From the NCBI GenBank assembly GCA_025054735.1, contig JANWZG010000007.1:1-20857 (forward strand): a DNA stretch of 20,857 nt, written 5' to 3'. The notes below the pieces were generated by a model that did not search any database, was not told where the DNA came from, and saw only the letters and a program-made list of their open reading frames with translations. A program made the translations under genes and the position numbers. Of this stretch, positions 14,352 to 20,857 are shown piece after piece; the first letter of the stretch is position 1, and each line of letters begins with the position of its first letter. The stretch is from Cyanobacteriota bacterium. GTDB lineage: Bacteria; Cyanobacteriota; Cyanobacteriia; SKYG9.

Positions 14352-15197
14352 TCAGCCTTTCACTGCCCCACCTGTTAACCCTTGAACAATACGGCGCTGG
14401 AAGATCAGCACTAGCACAACTAGGGGAAAGGTGCTGACGATCGTGGCGGCTGCCAATGGCCCATAGGGAATGTCAAACACTGTAGCCCCCGCCAATTGAG
14501 AAGCTGCAACAGGGGTTGTCTTCAGGGTTTCACGAGTAATAAATGTTAACGCAAAAATAAACTCATTCCAAGCAAAGATAAACGCGAGAATTCCAGTAGT
14601 GACTAGGGCCGGAACGGTTAGGGGCAGTAAAATCTGAATCAGCAGTTGCCAAGTATTGTAACCATCAATACGGGCTGCATCTTCCAAATCTGGAGGGAGT
14701 TGCTGGAAGAAACTGCGCATTACCAAAATCGTCAGCGGCAGGTTAATGGCAGTATAGGGAATGATCAACGCCAGATAGTTATTCCCTAAGCCAATTGCCT
14801 TGACAATTTCCAACAATCCTAAAAACAACAGCACATAGGGAAATAATGTGACGATCAAGATACCAGCCAGGATTGCTCCCTGCCCTCGCAGATTAAACCG
14901 AGTTAGGGCATAGGCAGCAGGAGTGCCCAAGGTGAGGCAGAGCAGGGTAGATATGAGCGCCACCAGCCCACTATTCACTAAGTAAAGTCCGAAAGGACGG
15001 CGGCTGAATAACTCTTGATAGTGGCTGAAGGTGAAGCGATTCGGCAGATAGATAGCAGGCACTGCCTCAATATCAGCATTGACCTTGATAGAAGTAAGCA
15101 ATTGCCACAACACAGGCAATAGACAGAAGCAGACAATCAGGCAAATCGCTCCCCATAGCAGCAGGTTGGCAGTAAGCCGACGCATTGCAAACTTCAT
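14352..15197 (-). CDS. Carbohydrate ABC transporter permease, MalG type
   Basis: Inner-membrane subunit of a CUT1-type sugar importer, 281 residues. Six hydrophobic helices are visible (about 11-36, 72-98, 107-133, 140-162, 197-220 and 248-267). The EAA loop that contacts the ATPase reads LEDAARIDGYNTWQLLIQIL (171-190). The C-terminus RRIVQGLTGGAVKG is typical of MalG-type subunits. The MalF-type partner, the binding protein and the ATPase are all absent from the window, so this is an orphan subunit whose substrate cannot be told; partners must be encoded elsewhere. The ATG at 15197 is used (a second ATG follows at codon 5); no clear ribosome-binding site. The leader (15198-15650) is long and rich in inverted repeats. 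Confidence 0.93.
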   Translation of the reverse strand: MKFAMRRLTANLLLWGAICLIVCFCLLPVLWQLLTSIKVNADIEAVPAIYLPNRFTFSHYQELFSRRPFGLYLVNSGLVALISTLLCLTLGTPAAYALTRFNLRGQGAILAGILIVTLFPYVLLFLGLLEIVKAIGLGNNYLALIIPYTAINLPLTILVMRSFFQQLPPDLEDAARIDGYNTWQLLIQILLPLTVPALVTTGILAFIFAWNEFIFALTFITRETLKTTPVAASQLAGATVFDIPYGPLAAATIVSTFPLVVLVLIFQRRIVQGLTGGAVKG

Positions 15198-15650
15198 AAC
15201 GGCTGAATACTAGCTAGATAGCCGTCCATAAAACTATCCGCTCCCACTGGGAGGCAACCTGCCTAAAGTGGGAGCGGTCTAGTGGGTTCACAGTTGGAAC
15301 CTAACTGTTAGGAGAACTACCGCCTGCTTAAGTCCCTCCGGTAATCAAGCCCGCAAGGACTCAGCCAGCAAGTAGCTAGCCCTAATACTCAGTTGGCTAC
15401 CTCCAACAAAAAACCCAGGCATTTACTACTTTCTACCATGGGCATCACCTCCTGTATCCCTAAACGGCAGTATCTCTCTCGTGCGTCCACAGTAACACTA
15501 TGGACAGACCAGGCAGTGGGTTACAGAATGCTTGCAACCTGTGTCTACTATAACACGACCATTATCTGGCATCCAACAAAAATTCTGTTTTGCATCGAGG
15601 CATAGTTGAGGTTGCAGGAGGCAACCTAGGTCACCAACCTTTGGCTCAAT
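15198..15650 (-). other. Structured intergenic region, possible leader or non-coding RNA
   Basis: About 450 bases without a convincing gene. It holds an array of inverted repeats: ACGGCT/AGCCGT (near 15199-15227), an exact 11-base pair CCGCTCCCACT/AGTGGGAGCGG (15238-15277), GGTTC/GAACC (15285-15301), CCTAAC/GTTAGG (15300-15312), GTCCA/TGGAC (near 15485-15505) and GGTTGC/GCAACC (15611-15627). It lies between two - strand genes, directly before the ABC permease. No match to tRNA, tmRNA, RNase P, SRP or 6S RNA was recognised. A 70-residue frame at 15393-15605 (+) looks spurious. Confidence 0.45.
15238..15277 (-). terminator. Strong hairpin with terminator-like context upstream of the permease
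   Basis: An exact 11-base GC-rich stem (CCGCTCCCACT / AGTGGGAGCGG) encloses an 18-base loop that can itself fold (AGGC/GCCT). Read on the - strand it is followed by ATAGTTTTA, weakly T-rich. It ends about 40 bases before the permease ATG and could be an attenuator or the end of a short upstream RNA. Confidence 0.35.
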
Positions 15651-17027
15651 CTAGACCCTCAAAATTTCACTAGCCGCACGTAGACCAGACAGATAGGCAC
15701 CATGAGCAGTACCAAAATAGTCTTGCTCAGAGGCTTCACCTGCGAAAAACACTGATTTACCTAAGGGTGCAGCAAGCTCTTGACGCATCTTCGGCACTGT
15801 ACCAACAGAATTGTAGGAATAGGAACCCCGTGAAAATGGATCCGTAGCCCAGCGAGTCAATTGATAGTCGATCGGTTCAGGTATGCTAGCTCCGTAGATC
15901 GTCCTCAGAGTCTGCATAGCGCTGGCAACAATTTGTTGATCTGGCCATGATTCTATTTCTCTTCCCCTGTCAGCAGCATTAAAGCCTAGCAGTACAGATA
16001 CATTAGCTACCCGCTTGAAACTTAGCCATTCTGTCCATTCACCATGACGCTCTGGAACATATTGCAACCAATCGACACCAGTTGGCCAAAAAGCCCTAGG
16101 AAATCGAAGATAACATTTGTTCAAGACTCCCATGCCTAGTTTGGCGATTGCAGTTTGCTTGCTCTGTGGCAACTCAGGAGTAAACCGTACTTGCTTAGCT
16201 TGCAAAACCCCAAGTGGCAGCGTAACAACAACATGGTCGGCAATCAATTCAGTTGCTTGGGTCACTACCCGAACAGGCTCCTGACCCCATCGAATCTCCT
16301 TCACCACCTGACCTAATTCAATCCGTAACCCCTGTGCCAAAAATTCTGGGATGACTCTAAATCCCTGAGCAAACAGGGCCTCATCTCCATCAAACGCTTT
16401 GTCACTGTTATACCAATGGGCAGAGAGCCGCTGGGCACTTCCCGAATACTCATGCTCAAGTTCACTGCTCAGAATAAAGTTTGTAAGTTGGTATGCTTCC
16501 GAAGCCCAATTAAACTGGCTAGTCAATGGTTCGATCGCCTGCCGAATGGAAACATCAGTATCCCTACTCTGAAGCTTCCTCAAGGCTGCATACAGTTGTT
16601 GCCTTAACCTCTCTAAGCGGATCTCTTCTGCCTGAGAGAGTAGCTGTCCTGAAGCGTTGTAGATTACTGCCCTGTCATAGCTAGTGACAAGCAGCCTAGC
16701 CTTGATTTGTTCGGCCAAATCCGTCAGAGGATTGCCTTGGGTTCCATGTATCCACGATGCACCAAAATCTAAGGGCACATCGGGCCACTCAGTACTTGTC
16801 CAAACTCGACCGCCAATACGTTGACGAGCTTCGACGACAACGACATCGTGGCCTTGCTTGTGCAATTCCCGTGCTGCCGCAAGACCTGCTAACCCCGCAC
16901 CAACTATCACAATACGCTTCTGGTTGGCTGCTGCCCAATACTGCTGTTGTGACTCTTTACCACAGGCCCTCTCTACCAAAGCTATCAATGCCAAGCCAAC
17001 GATCTCTAGAAAGTCTCGCTTACGCAC
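15651..17027 (-). CDS. Flavin-containing amine oxidase (monoamine/polyamine oxidase family)
   Basis: FAD enzyme of the amine oxidase superfamily, 458 residues from GTG 17027. The Rossmann motif VGAGLAGLAA (Gly43, 45, 48), the ribose-binding Glu66 in VVVVEARQRIGGR, the family DFGASWIHG and the C-terminal FFAGEASEQDYFGTAHGAYLSG are all present. The lysine in LGMGVLNKCYLRF fits the lysine near the flavin N5. The likely reaction is oxidative deamination of an amine or polyamine with H2O2 release; the substrate is unknown. GAGAGG lies seven bases before the GTG, which decides this start over a TTG at 17042. The N-terminus RKRDFLEIVGLALIAL resembles a Tat signal (KR in place of RR), suggesting export of the folded enzyme. 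psb27 lies 191 bases upstream on the same strand. Confidence 0.92.
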   Translation of the reverse strand: MRKRDFLEIVGLALIALVERACGKESQQQYWAAANQKRIVIVGAGLAGLAAARELHKQGHDVVVVEARQRIGGRVWTSTEWPDVPLDFGASWIHGTQGNPLTDLAEQIKARLLVTSYDRAVIYNASGQLLSQAEEIRLERLRQQLYAALRKLQSRDTDVSIRQAIEPLTSQFNWASEAYQLTNFILSSELEHEYSGSAQRLSAHWYNSDKAFDGDEALFAQGFRVIPEFLAQGLRIELGQVVKEIRWGQEPVRVVTQATELIADHVVVTLPLGVLQAKQVRFTPELPQSKQTAIAKLGMGVLNKCYLRFPRAFWPTGVDWLQYVPERHGEWTEWLSFKRVANVSVLLGFNAADRGREIESWPDQQIVASAMQTLRTIYGASIPEPIDYQLTRWATDPFSRGSYSYNSVGTVPKMRQELAAPLGKSVFFAGEASEQDYFGTAHGAYLSGLRAASEILRV

Positions 17028-17218
17028 AGGTGAACCTCTCAAGTTGCTACCCTAACCTTGTCATTGTGCATAGGTGCTACTGCACGAAACATTCCAGCAG
17101 AATCAGTGACAGCACTCATCGGCTGCGCCACGGAGTACACTAGGGCAACTATCTGTCTCCTTAGCGTATGCTCTTGCCTTGCAGGGAAGCAAGCACGGCA
17201 TTGCAGCAATTAATTTGC

Positions 17219-17617
17219 CTAGCCACCTCGCTTTAAAGCTAGTTCAACTTGGTTGAGTTCCTGGGTAAGTCGAGCCTTCAACTTTTGGGGAATGGGACGG
17301 TTGGGGTAAGAGCTATAGTGCCCTGCTAGGCCATTTAGGGCAGTGCGCATGGTGGTATAGGATTGCAATTTAAGAAGACTATCATCGCGCCGATACCGAG
17401 ATGCATAGTCGTTCATTTGTTGACGTACTTTTTGTTGAATAGCAGCCCGATCAGGAGAATCCGCGGTCACGTCGATCGCAGCTCGCATCGCACTAACTAC
17501 CGCTAAGGTGTCATCCCGGTAGTTGCCAGTCAGTCCACCACTTGAGGCTCCACAGCTCGTCAAGCCCAGAACAGCAACCAAAATCAGAGCTAGCACAGCA
17601 GACAAGTAGCGTTTCAT
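17219..17617 (-). CDS. psb27: Photosystem II assembly lipoprotein Psb27
   Basis: A 132-residue lumenal lipoprotein that binds CP43 in immature photosystem II and helps assembly and repair before the manganese cluster is built. The signal peptide MKRYLSAVLALILVAVLG ends in a lipobox LTSC with Cys22 as the lipidated residue. The mature four-helix bundle begins LTGNYRDDTLAVVSAMRAAI and includes DYASRYRRDDS, TTMRTALNGLAGHYSSY and a C-terminal KLKARLTQELNQVELALKRG, all typical. No ribosome-binding site is clear. It is divergent from tkt, with 264 bases between the starts. Confidence 0.97.
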   Translation of the reverse strand: MKRYLSAVLALILVAVLGLTSCGASSGGLTGNYRDDTLAVVSAMRAAIDVTADSPDRAAIQQKVRQQMNDYASRYRRDDSLLKLQSYTTMRTALNGLAGHYSSYPNRPIPQKLKARLTQELNQVELALKRGG

Positions 17618-17759
17618 AGTTAAGTGTGTGGTTAAAAATTCACAAGAATGTAGTTATCGTAACTGGATTTGGGGACAGGGATCAAATTTTTCGCCCCCAA
17701 GGGGATCGATCACTGGTAGTCTGTTGGTAGGTTGTGAAGAAATAGGCGCTAAGCGCTCG

Positions 17760-17793
17760 TGATCTGTTAGGGCGCTGCATGGCCTGATCTGTT
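17760..17793. repeat. Direct repeat TGATCTGTT in the tkt leader
   Basis: TGATCTGTT occurs at about 17760 and again about 25 bases later, and GGCGCTAAGCGCTC just upstream contains GCGC-TAA-GCGC. These sit between the divergent psb27 and tkt starts and could be regulator sites; no known cyanobacterial consensus is recognised. Confidence 0.3.
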
Positions 17794-17881
17794 GAGCATT
17801 TGCTTTCAGTTATTCCACCACAATCGTTCTTGCTATCCTGTCCACTTGAGCACTGAAGCCGTTGAGAATATAGAGGAAGCC

Positions 17882-19891
17882 ATGGCTGTTGCAACCACCC
17901 AATCTTTAGAAGAGTTATGTGTTAATTCGATTCGATTCTTGGCAATCGATGCTGTTGAAAAAGCAAAGTCTGGTCACCCTGGGCTGCCAATGGGAGCTGC
18001 ACCGATGGCATTTGTCCTATGGGACAAGTTCATGCGTGTGAACCCCAAAAATACCAAGTGGTTTAACCGCGATCGGTTCGTGTTATCGGCTGGTCACGGC
18101 TGCATGTTGCAGTACGCCCTAATGTATCTTTCTGGATACGACAGCGTAACCCTTGACGAGATCAAAAATTTCCGTCAGTGGGGGTCGAAAACCCCTGGTC
18201 ACCCAGAAAATTTTGAAACCGATGGCATTGAGGTCACCACTGGCCCTCTTGGTCAGGGGATCGCCAATGCGGTAGGACTAGCCATGGCAGAGGCACATCT
18301 CGCGGCGCGCTTTAATAAGCCAGACCTAACCTTGGTAGATCACTACACCTACGTGATTTTGGGAGACGGCTGCAATATGGAGGGTGTTTCCGGTGAAGCC
18401 TGCTCCCTAGCAGGGCACTTAGGCTTAGGCAAGCTGATTGCCCTCTATGACGATAACCATATTTCTATTGATGGCTCCACAGAAATTGCCTTTACAGAAG
18501 ATGTGTCTAAGCGGTTTGAGGCCTATGGTTGGCATGTACAACACGTAGCAGATGGTAATACTGACTTGGCGGCAATTGAAGCTGCGATCGCGGCAGCCAA
18601 AGCGGTGACAGATAAGCCCTCTTTGATTAAAGTGACCACAACAATTGGGTATGGCGCTCCTAACAAGCAAAACACAGGTGGGGTGCATGGCGCTCCCCTG
18701 GGAGCAGAGGAAAACAAGCTGACTCGTGAAAACTTGGGCTGGCCCTATGATCCCTTTGTAGTTCCCGAAGAGGCCTTGGCTCATATGCGTAAGGCGATCG
18801 AACGCGGTGCCAGCCTAGAGGCGGAATGGCAAGAAACCTGGGCACAGTACAAAACCAAGTATCCACAGGAGGCCGCAGAGTTTGAGCGTTTGCTCAGCGG
18901 TAAGCTACCCGATGGCTGGGACAAAGTGCTCCCTACCTACAGCCCAGAAGACAAACCACTTGCTTCTCGCAAGCACTCCGAGATTTGCCTGAATGCTTTA
19001 GCTTCCGTTCTGCCCGAATTGTTTGGGGGTTCTGCTGACCTCACTCACTCTAACTTAACGGAATTAAAGGGTGCAGGCGACTTCCAAAAGGGACAGTATC
19101 AAAACCGCAATATTCGGTTTGGGGTGCGAGAGCACGCTATGGGAGCTATCTGTAACGGTATTGCTCTCCACGGTTCTGGCTTAATTCCCTACGGTGCGAC
19201 GTTTCTGGTGTTCACTGACTACATGCGGGCAGCAATTCGGCTGTCTGCCCTGTCGCATTGCGGTGTCATCTGGGTGATGACTCATGACTCTGTTGCTTTG
19301 GGTGAAGATGGGCCGACTCACCAGCCTGTGGAAACGATCGCATCCCTACGGGCCATTCCTCAATTGACGGTACTGCGCCCTGCCGATGGCAACGAAACCT
19401 CTGGTGCCTACAAGATAGCTGTTGAGAATGCCAAAAAGAATCGTCCTACTCTGTTGGCACTGACCCGTCAGGGATTGCCCAACTTGGCTGGGTCTTCTAT
19501 TGCCGCTGTGGCCAAGGGAGCCTACGCTATTGTGGATTGTGATGGTACTCCAGACATCATTCTAATTGCCACTGGCTCAGAGGTTGGACTTTGCGTTAAA
19601 GCAGCCGAGCAACTAACCGACAGGAAGGTGCGCGTAGTATCCATGCCTAGTTGGGATTTATTCGAGGCTCAGGACGCGGCTTATAGAGAGTCAGTTCTGC
19701 CCAAAGCAGTCACCAAGCGCTTAGTGGTTGAGGCTGGCACTAGCTTTGGTTGGCACAAATACATGGGCGATGGCGGCGATATCATTAGCATTGATCGGTT
19801 TGGAGCCTCTGCCCCTGGCAACATCTGCCTAGAAAAATTCGGCTTCACCGTTGAAAACGTTGTTGCTAAGGCTAAAGCCCTGCTGAGCTAG
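17882..19891 (+). CDS. tkt: Transketolase
   Basis: Thiamine-diphosphate and Mg-dependent enzyme that moves two-carbon units between sugar phosphates in the Calvin cycle and the oxidative/non-oxidative pentose phosphate pathways. The 669 residues match the family. KSGHPGLPMGAAPM (29-42), the ThDP-binding motif GDGCNMEGVSGEA (161-173) through YDDNHISIDG (189-198), GGVHGAPLG, and the pyrimidine-domain FGVREHAMGAI with its catalytic Glu are intact. The ATG at 17882 is preceded by GAGGAAG and starts MAVATTQSLEELC as in relatives; the in-frame upstream extension from 17792 is not family-like. The leader carries repeated TGATCTGTT, and a modest hairpin follows the gene. Confidence 0.98.
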   Translation: MAVATTQSLEELCVNSIRFLAIDAVEKAKSGHPGLPMGAAPMAFVLWDKFMRVNPKNTKWFNRDRFVLSAGHGCMLQYALMYLSGYDSVTLDEIKNFRQWGSKTPGHPENFETDGIEVTTGPLGQGIANAVGLAMAEAHLAARFNKPDLTLVDHYTYVILGDGCNMEGVSGEACSLAGHLGLGKLIALYDDNHISIDGSTEIAFTEDVSKRFEAYGWHVQHVADGNTDLAAIEAAIAAAKAVTDKPSLIKVTTTIGYGAPNKQNTGGVHGAPLGAEENKLTRENLGWPYDPFVVPEEALAHMRKAIERGASLEAEWQETWAQYKTKYPQEAAEFERLLSGKLPDGWDKVLPTYSPEDKPLASRKHSEICLNALASVLPELFGGSADLTHSNLTELKGAGDFQKGQYQNRNIRFGVREHAMGAICNGIALHGSGLIPYGATFLVFTDYMRAAIRLSALSHCGVIWVMTHDSVALGEDGPTHQPVETIASLRAIPQLTVLRPADGNETSGAYKIAVENAKKNRPTLLALTRQGLPNLAGSSIAAVAKGAYAIVDCDGTPDIILIATGSEVGLCVKAAEQLTDRKVRVVSMPSWDLFEAQDAAYRESVLPKAVTKRLVVEAGTSFGWHKYMGDGGDIISIDRFGASAPGNICLEKFGFTVENVVAKAKALLS

Positions 19892-19915
19892 TCATTCTTG
19901 CTTCCACTGGTAACC

Positions 19916-19939
19916 GAGCCGACTCTCTGTGGTTGGCTC
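19916..19939 (+). terminator. Possible tkt terminator hairpin
   Basis: GAGCCGA pairs with TTGGCTC (one G-U pair) around a ten-base loop, 24 bases after the tkt stop. The following TAGCCTTGTTGTG is only moderately T-rich. Confidence 0.35.
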
Positions 19940-20086
19940 TAGCCTTGTTGTGCTGATTTGCAGGTCGCAGTAGCCAGAAAAGGTGGGGATAGCATTCAAA
20001 GTCCTCCCCAGAGATAGGCTTTAGGGGATCTGTTGACAAGCACGTTTCATCTGCTTTCCAATCATTTACTTTCCAGTACTTTCCAG

Positions 20087-20404
20087 TCATATGGAATGCC
20101 TCGATCCAGATAATGTCTCAATCCAGATCTTGAGTTTCTGCCCGGCTAGGTTTTTATTGGTTAACTCCTGTTCTTGGTGGGCAATGTAAGTATTGCAAAA
20201 GTCGTTGATGTAAGTAACGGTTTCCAAGATCTCGTGTCCACCCTGAAACTGCAACTGAGTCTTTAAGGCTTCAAATACACTGCCGATTCTTGTGGTGTCA
20301 TTGAGAGGGTAGTCTAGACACGATCGCAGTAAGCCAATGAGTGACAAGCCATGATTGAACACCCATGATTGACCACCCATGTCCGTTTCAGATTTTGTGC
20401 CCAT
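20087..20404 (-). CDS. Small HEPN-like protein or gene remnant
   Basis: A 105-residue frame, not a named gene. Residues 18-98 have ordered, protein-like composition: LSLIGLLRSCLDYPLND, VFEALKTQLQFQ, ILETVTYINDFCNTYIAHQE, LKIWIETL. The stretch FCNTYIAHQ looks like the HEPN R-N-x3-H motif but with Cys70 where Arg is expected (His76 kept). I recall FRNTYIAHQE-like C-termini in larger cyanobacterial proteins, so this could be a left-over C-terminal piece. The first 20 residues are encoded partly by a 13-14-base tandem repeat (20349-20375), and no ribosome-binding site precedes the ATG, which supports truncation. It is transcribed towards tkt. Confidence 0.45.
   Translation of the reverse strand: MGTKSETDMGGQSWVFNHGLSLIGLLRSCLDYPLNDTTRIGSVFEALKTQLQFQGGHEILETVTYINDFCNTYIAHQEQELTNKNLAGQKLKIWIETLSGSRHSI
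20349..20381. repeat. Short tandem repeat at the 5' end of the HEPN-like frame
   Basis: CCATGATTGAACA and CCCATGATTGACCA are adjacent, followed by a partial third copy CCCATG. It lies within codons 8-20 of the - strand frame. Confidence 0.5.
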
Positions 20405-20542
20405 TTGCGGTACTAGTCTTCTAATTTACAGTTAACGCTGCCCAAATAGGGAAGCCTTCTGATCTCCACGGTCGCAGGCATCTCTGGTTGCAATCGCCGT
20501 ACCAGGTAGAGATAGTGTCATTTTCCCTCAACCCCCAGTTCC

Positions 20543-20592
20543 CTTCTTCTCCTCTTTTGGTAAAAGGGGAGGCAACTAGTTTCGGTTGCCTC
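20543..20592. repeat. Double-hairpin intergenic repeat
   Basis: CCTCTTTT/AAAAGGGGAGG-type arms around GGT (about 20551-20573) run into an exact eight-base pair GAGGCAAC/GTTGCCTC with an eight-base loop (20569-20592). This resembles the small interspersed hairpin repeats common in cyanobacterial spacers. It lies between the HEPN-like frame and the end of the last gene, 35 bases past that gene's stop on the - strand. Confidence 0.5.
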
Positions 20593-20627
20593 AGCCAAAC
20601 TACGCTAGTCTCCCCAGGCAGAAGAGG

Positions 20628-20857
20628 TTATTCCTCTGAACCAAATACTTCATCCTCAATGCCAACCCACCATTCGCCCAAGTTCATCAAATCTTGGTGA
20701 ATTTCAGCCAACTCCTGCTCATACTCTTCTGGAGTTAGCATTTCCTTTTTCTCTTGCAACTTTTTTAGGCGTAATAGACCTAGCAACCAAGGCTTAGAAA
20801 TGCCGTCGATTGACTCAATGTAGCGAGCTAGGGTTTGACTATCGATGTGGTTGTCCA
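20628..20857 (-). CDS. Unrecognised protein, 3' end (5' end outside window)
   Basis: The - strand is open from the window edge to TAA at 20628-20630, giving the last 75 residues of a protein: begins DNHIDSQTLARYIESIDG, continues with a helix-rich KPWLLGLLRLKKLQEKKEML, TPEEYEQELAEIHQDL, and ends GEWWVGIEDEVFGSEE. The composition is strongly protein-like: charged amphipathic helices, no low complexity, good cyanobacterial codon use. I do not recognise the family. A soluble helical C-terminus is all that can be said. A hairpin repeat lies downstream and could mark the transcript end. Confidence 0.7.
   Translation of the reverse strand, partial: DNHIDSQTLARYIESIDGISKPWLLGLLRLKKLQEKKEMLTPEEYEQELAEIHQDLMNLGEWWVGIEDEVFGSEE

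Noticed and set aside
15285..15400. Considered as a riboswitch (cobalamin, TPP or glutamine) or an RNase P/SRP RNA
   Set aside because: None of the conserved core sequences of these RNAs could be found on either strand.
15393..15605. A 70-residue + strand frame in the structured intergenic region
   Set aside because: Unusual composition, no ribosome-binding site and no recognisable domain; the inverted repeats explain the region better.
17792..17881. N-terminal extension of transketolase
   Set aside because: No family similarity, and a good ribosome-binding site precedes the ATG at 17882.
20488..20700. A 70-residue + strand frame near the right end
   Set aside because: It crosses the hairpin repeat and is antisense to the better-supported - strand gene ending at 20628.

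Overview
The window reads as chromosomal DNA of a cyanobacterium, probably a filamentous one. The palindrome GCGATCGC (HIP1) recurs in coding and non-coding DNA. Psb27 (a photosystem II assembly lipoprotein), a plant-type zeta-carotene isomerase and a 51-unit pentapeptide-repeat protein point the same way. No rRNA, tRNA, CRISPR array, transposase gene or prophage was seen. Most genes are single units or short pairs with frequent strand switches.

Region 1 (1-5093) is housekeeping: the 3' end of a fructosamine-kinase-family gene; glyA and acyP three bases apart and in the same frame; convergent aroK; then zeta-carotene isomerase, an atypical thioredoxin (WCGLC) and an AI-2E/PerM-family membrane protein. 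Region 2 (5094-8934) is accessory-like and rich in repeats. It holds a small secreted Spy/CpxP-like protein behind tandem repeats, a long palindrome, a membrane-anchored coiled-coil protein ending in a PD-(D/E)XK nuclease-like domain, and the pentapeptide-repeat protein. Region 3 (8935-14123) holds ilvD, then on the other strand a serine/threonine pseudokinase fused to a membrane segment and seven TPRs, and a cyanobacterial protein with a Ser/Thr-rich linker, a hydrophobic segment and a C-terminal helix-turn-helix-like module. Region 4 (14352-17617) has an orphan sugar ABC permease behind a long structured leader, a flavin amine oxidase and psb27. Region 5 (17882-20857) has transketolase, a small HEPN-like remnant, a short hairpin repeat and the 3' end of an unrecognised gene.

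Metabolically, the genes touch serine/glycine and one-carbon metabolism (glyA), the shikimate pathway (aroK), branched-chain amino acids (ilvD), the Calvin/pentose-phosphate cycles (tkt), carotenoids and photosystem II assembly. No clear multi-gene novel system was found. The best leads are the membrane-tethered PD-(D/E)XK protein at 6135-7328, the pseudokinase with its neighbour at 10659-14123, the structured non-coding region at 15198-15650, and the inverted repeat that contains the thioredoxin start codon.
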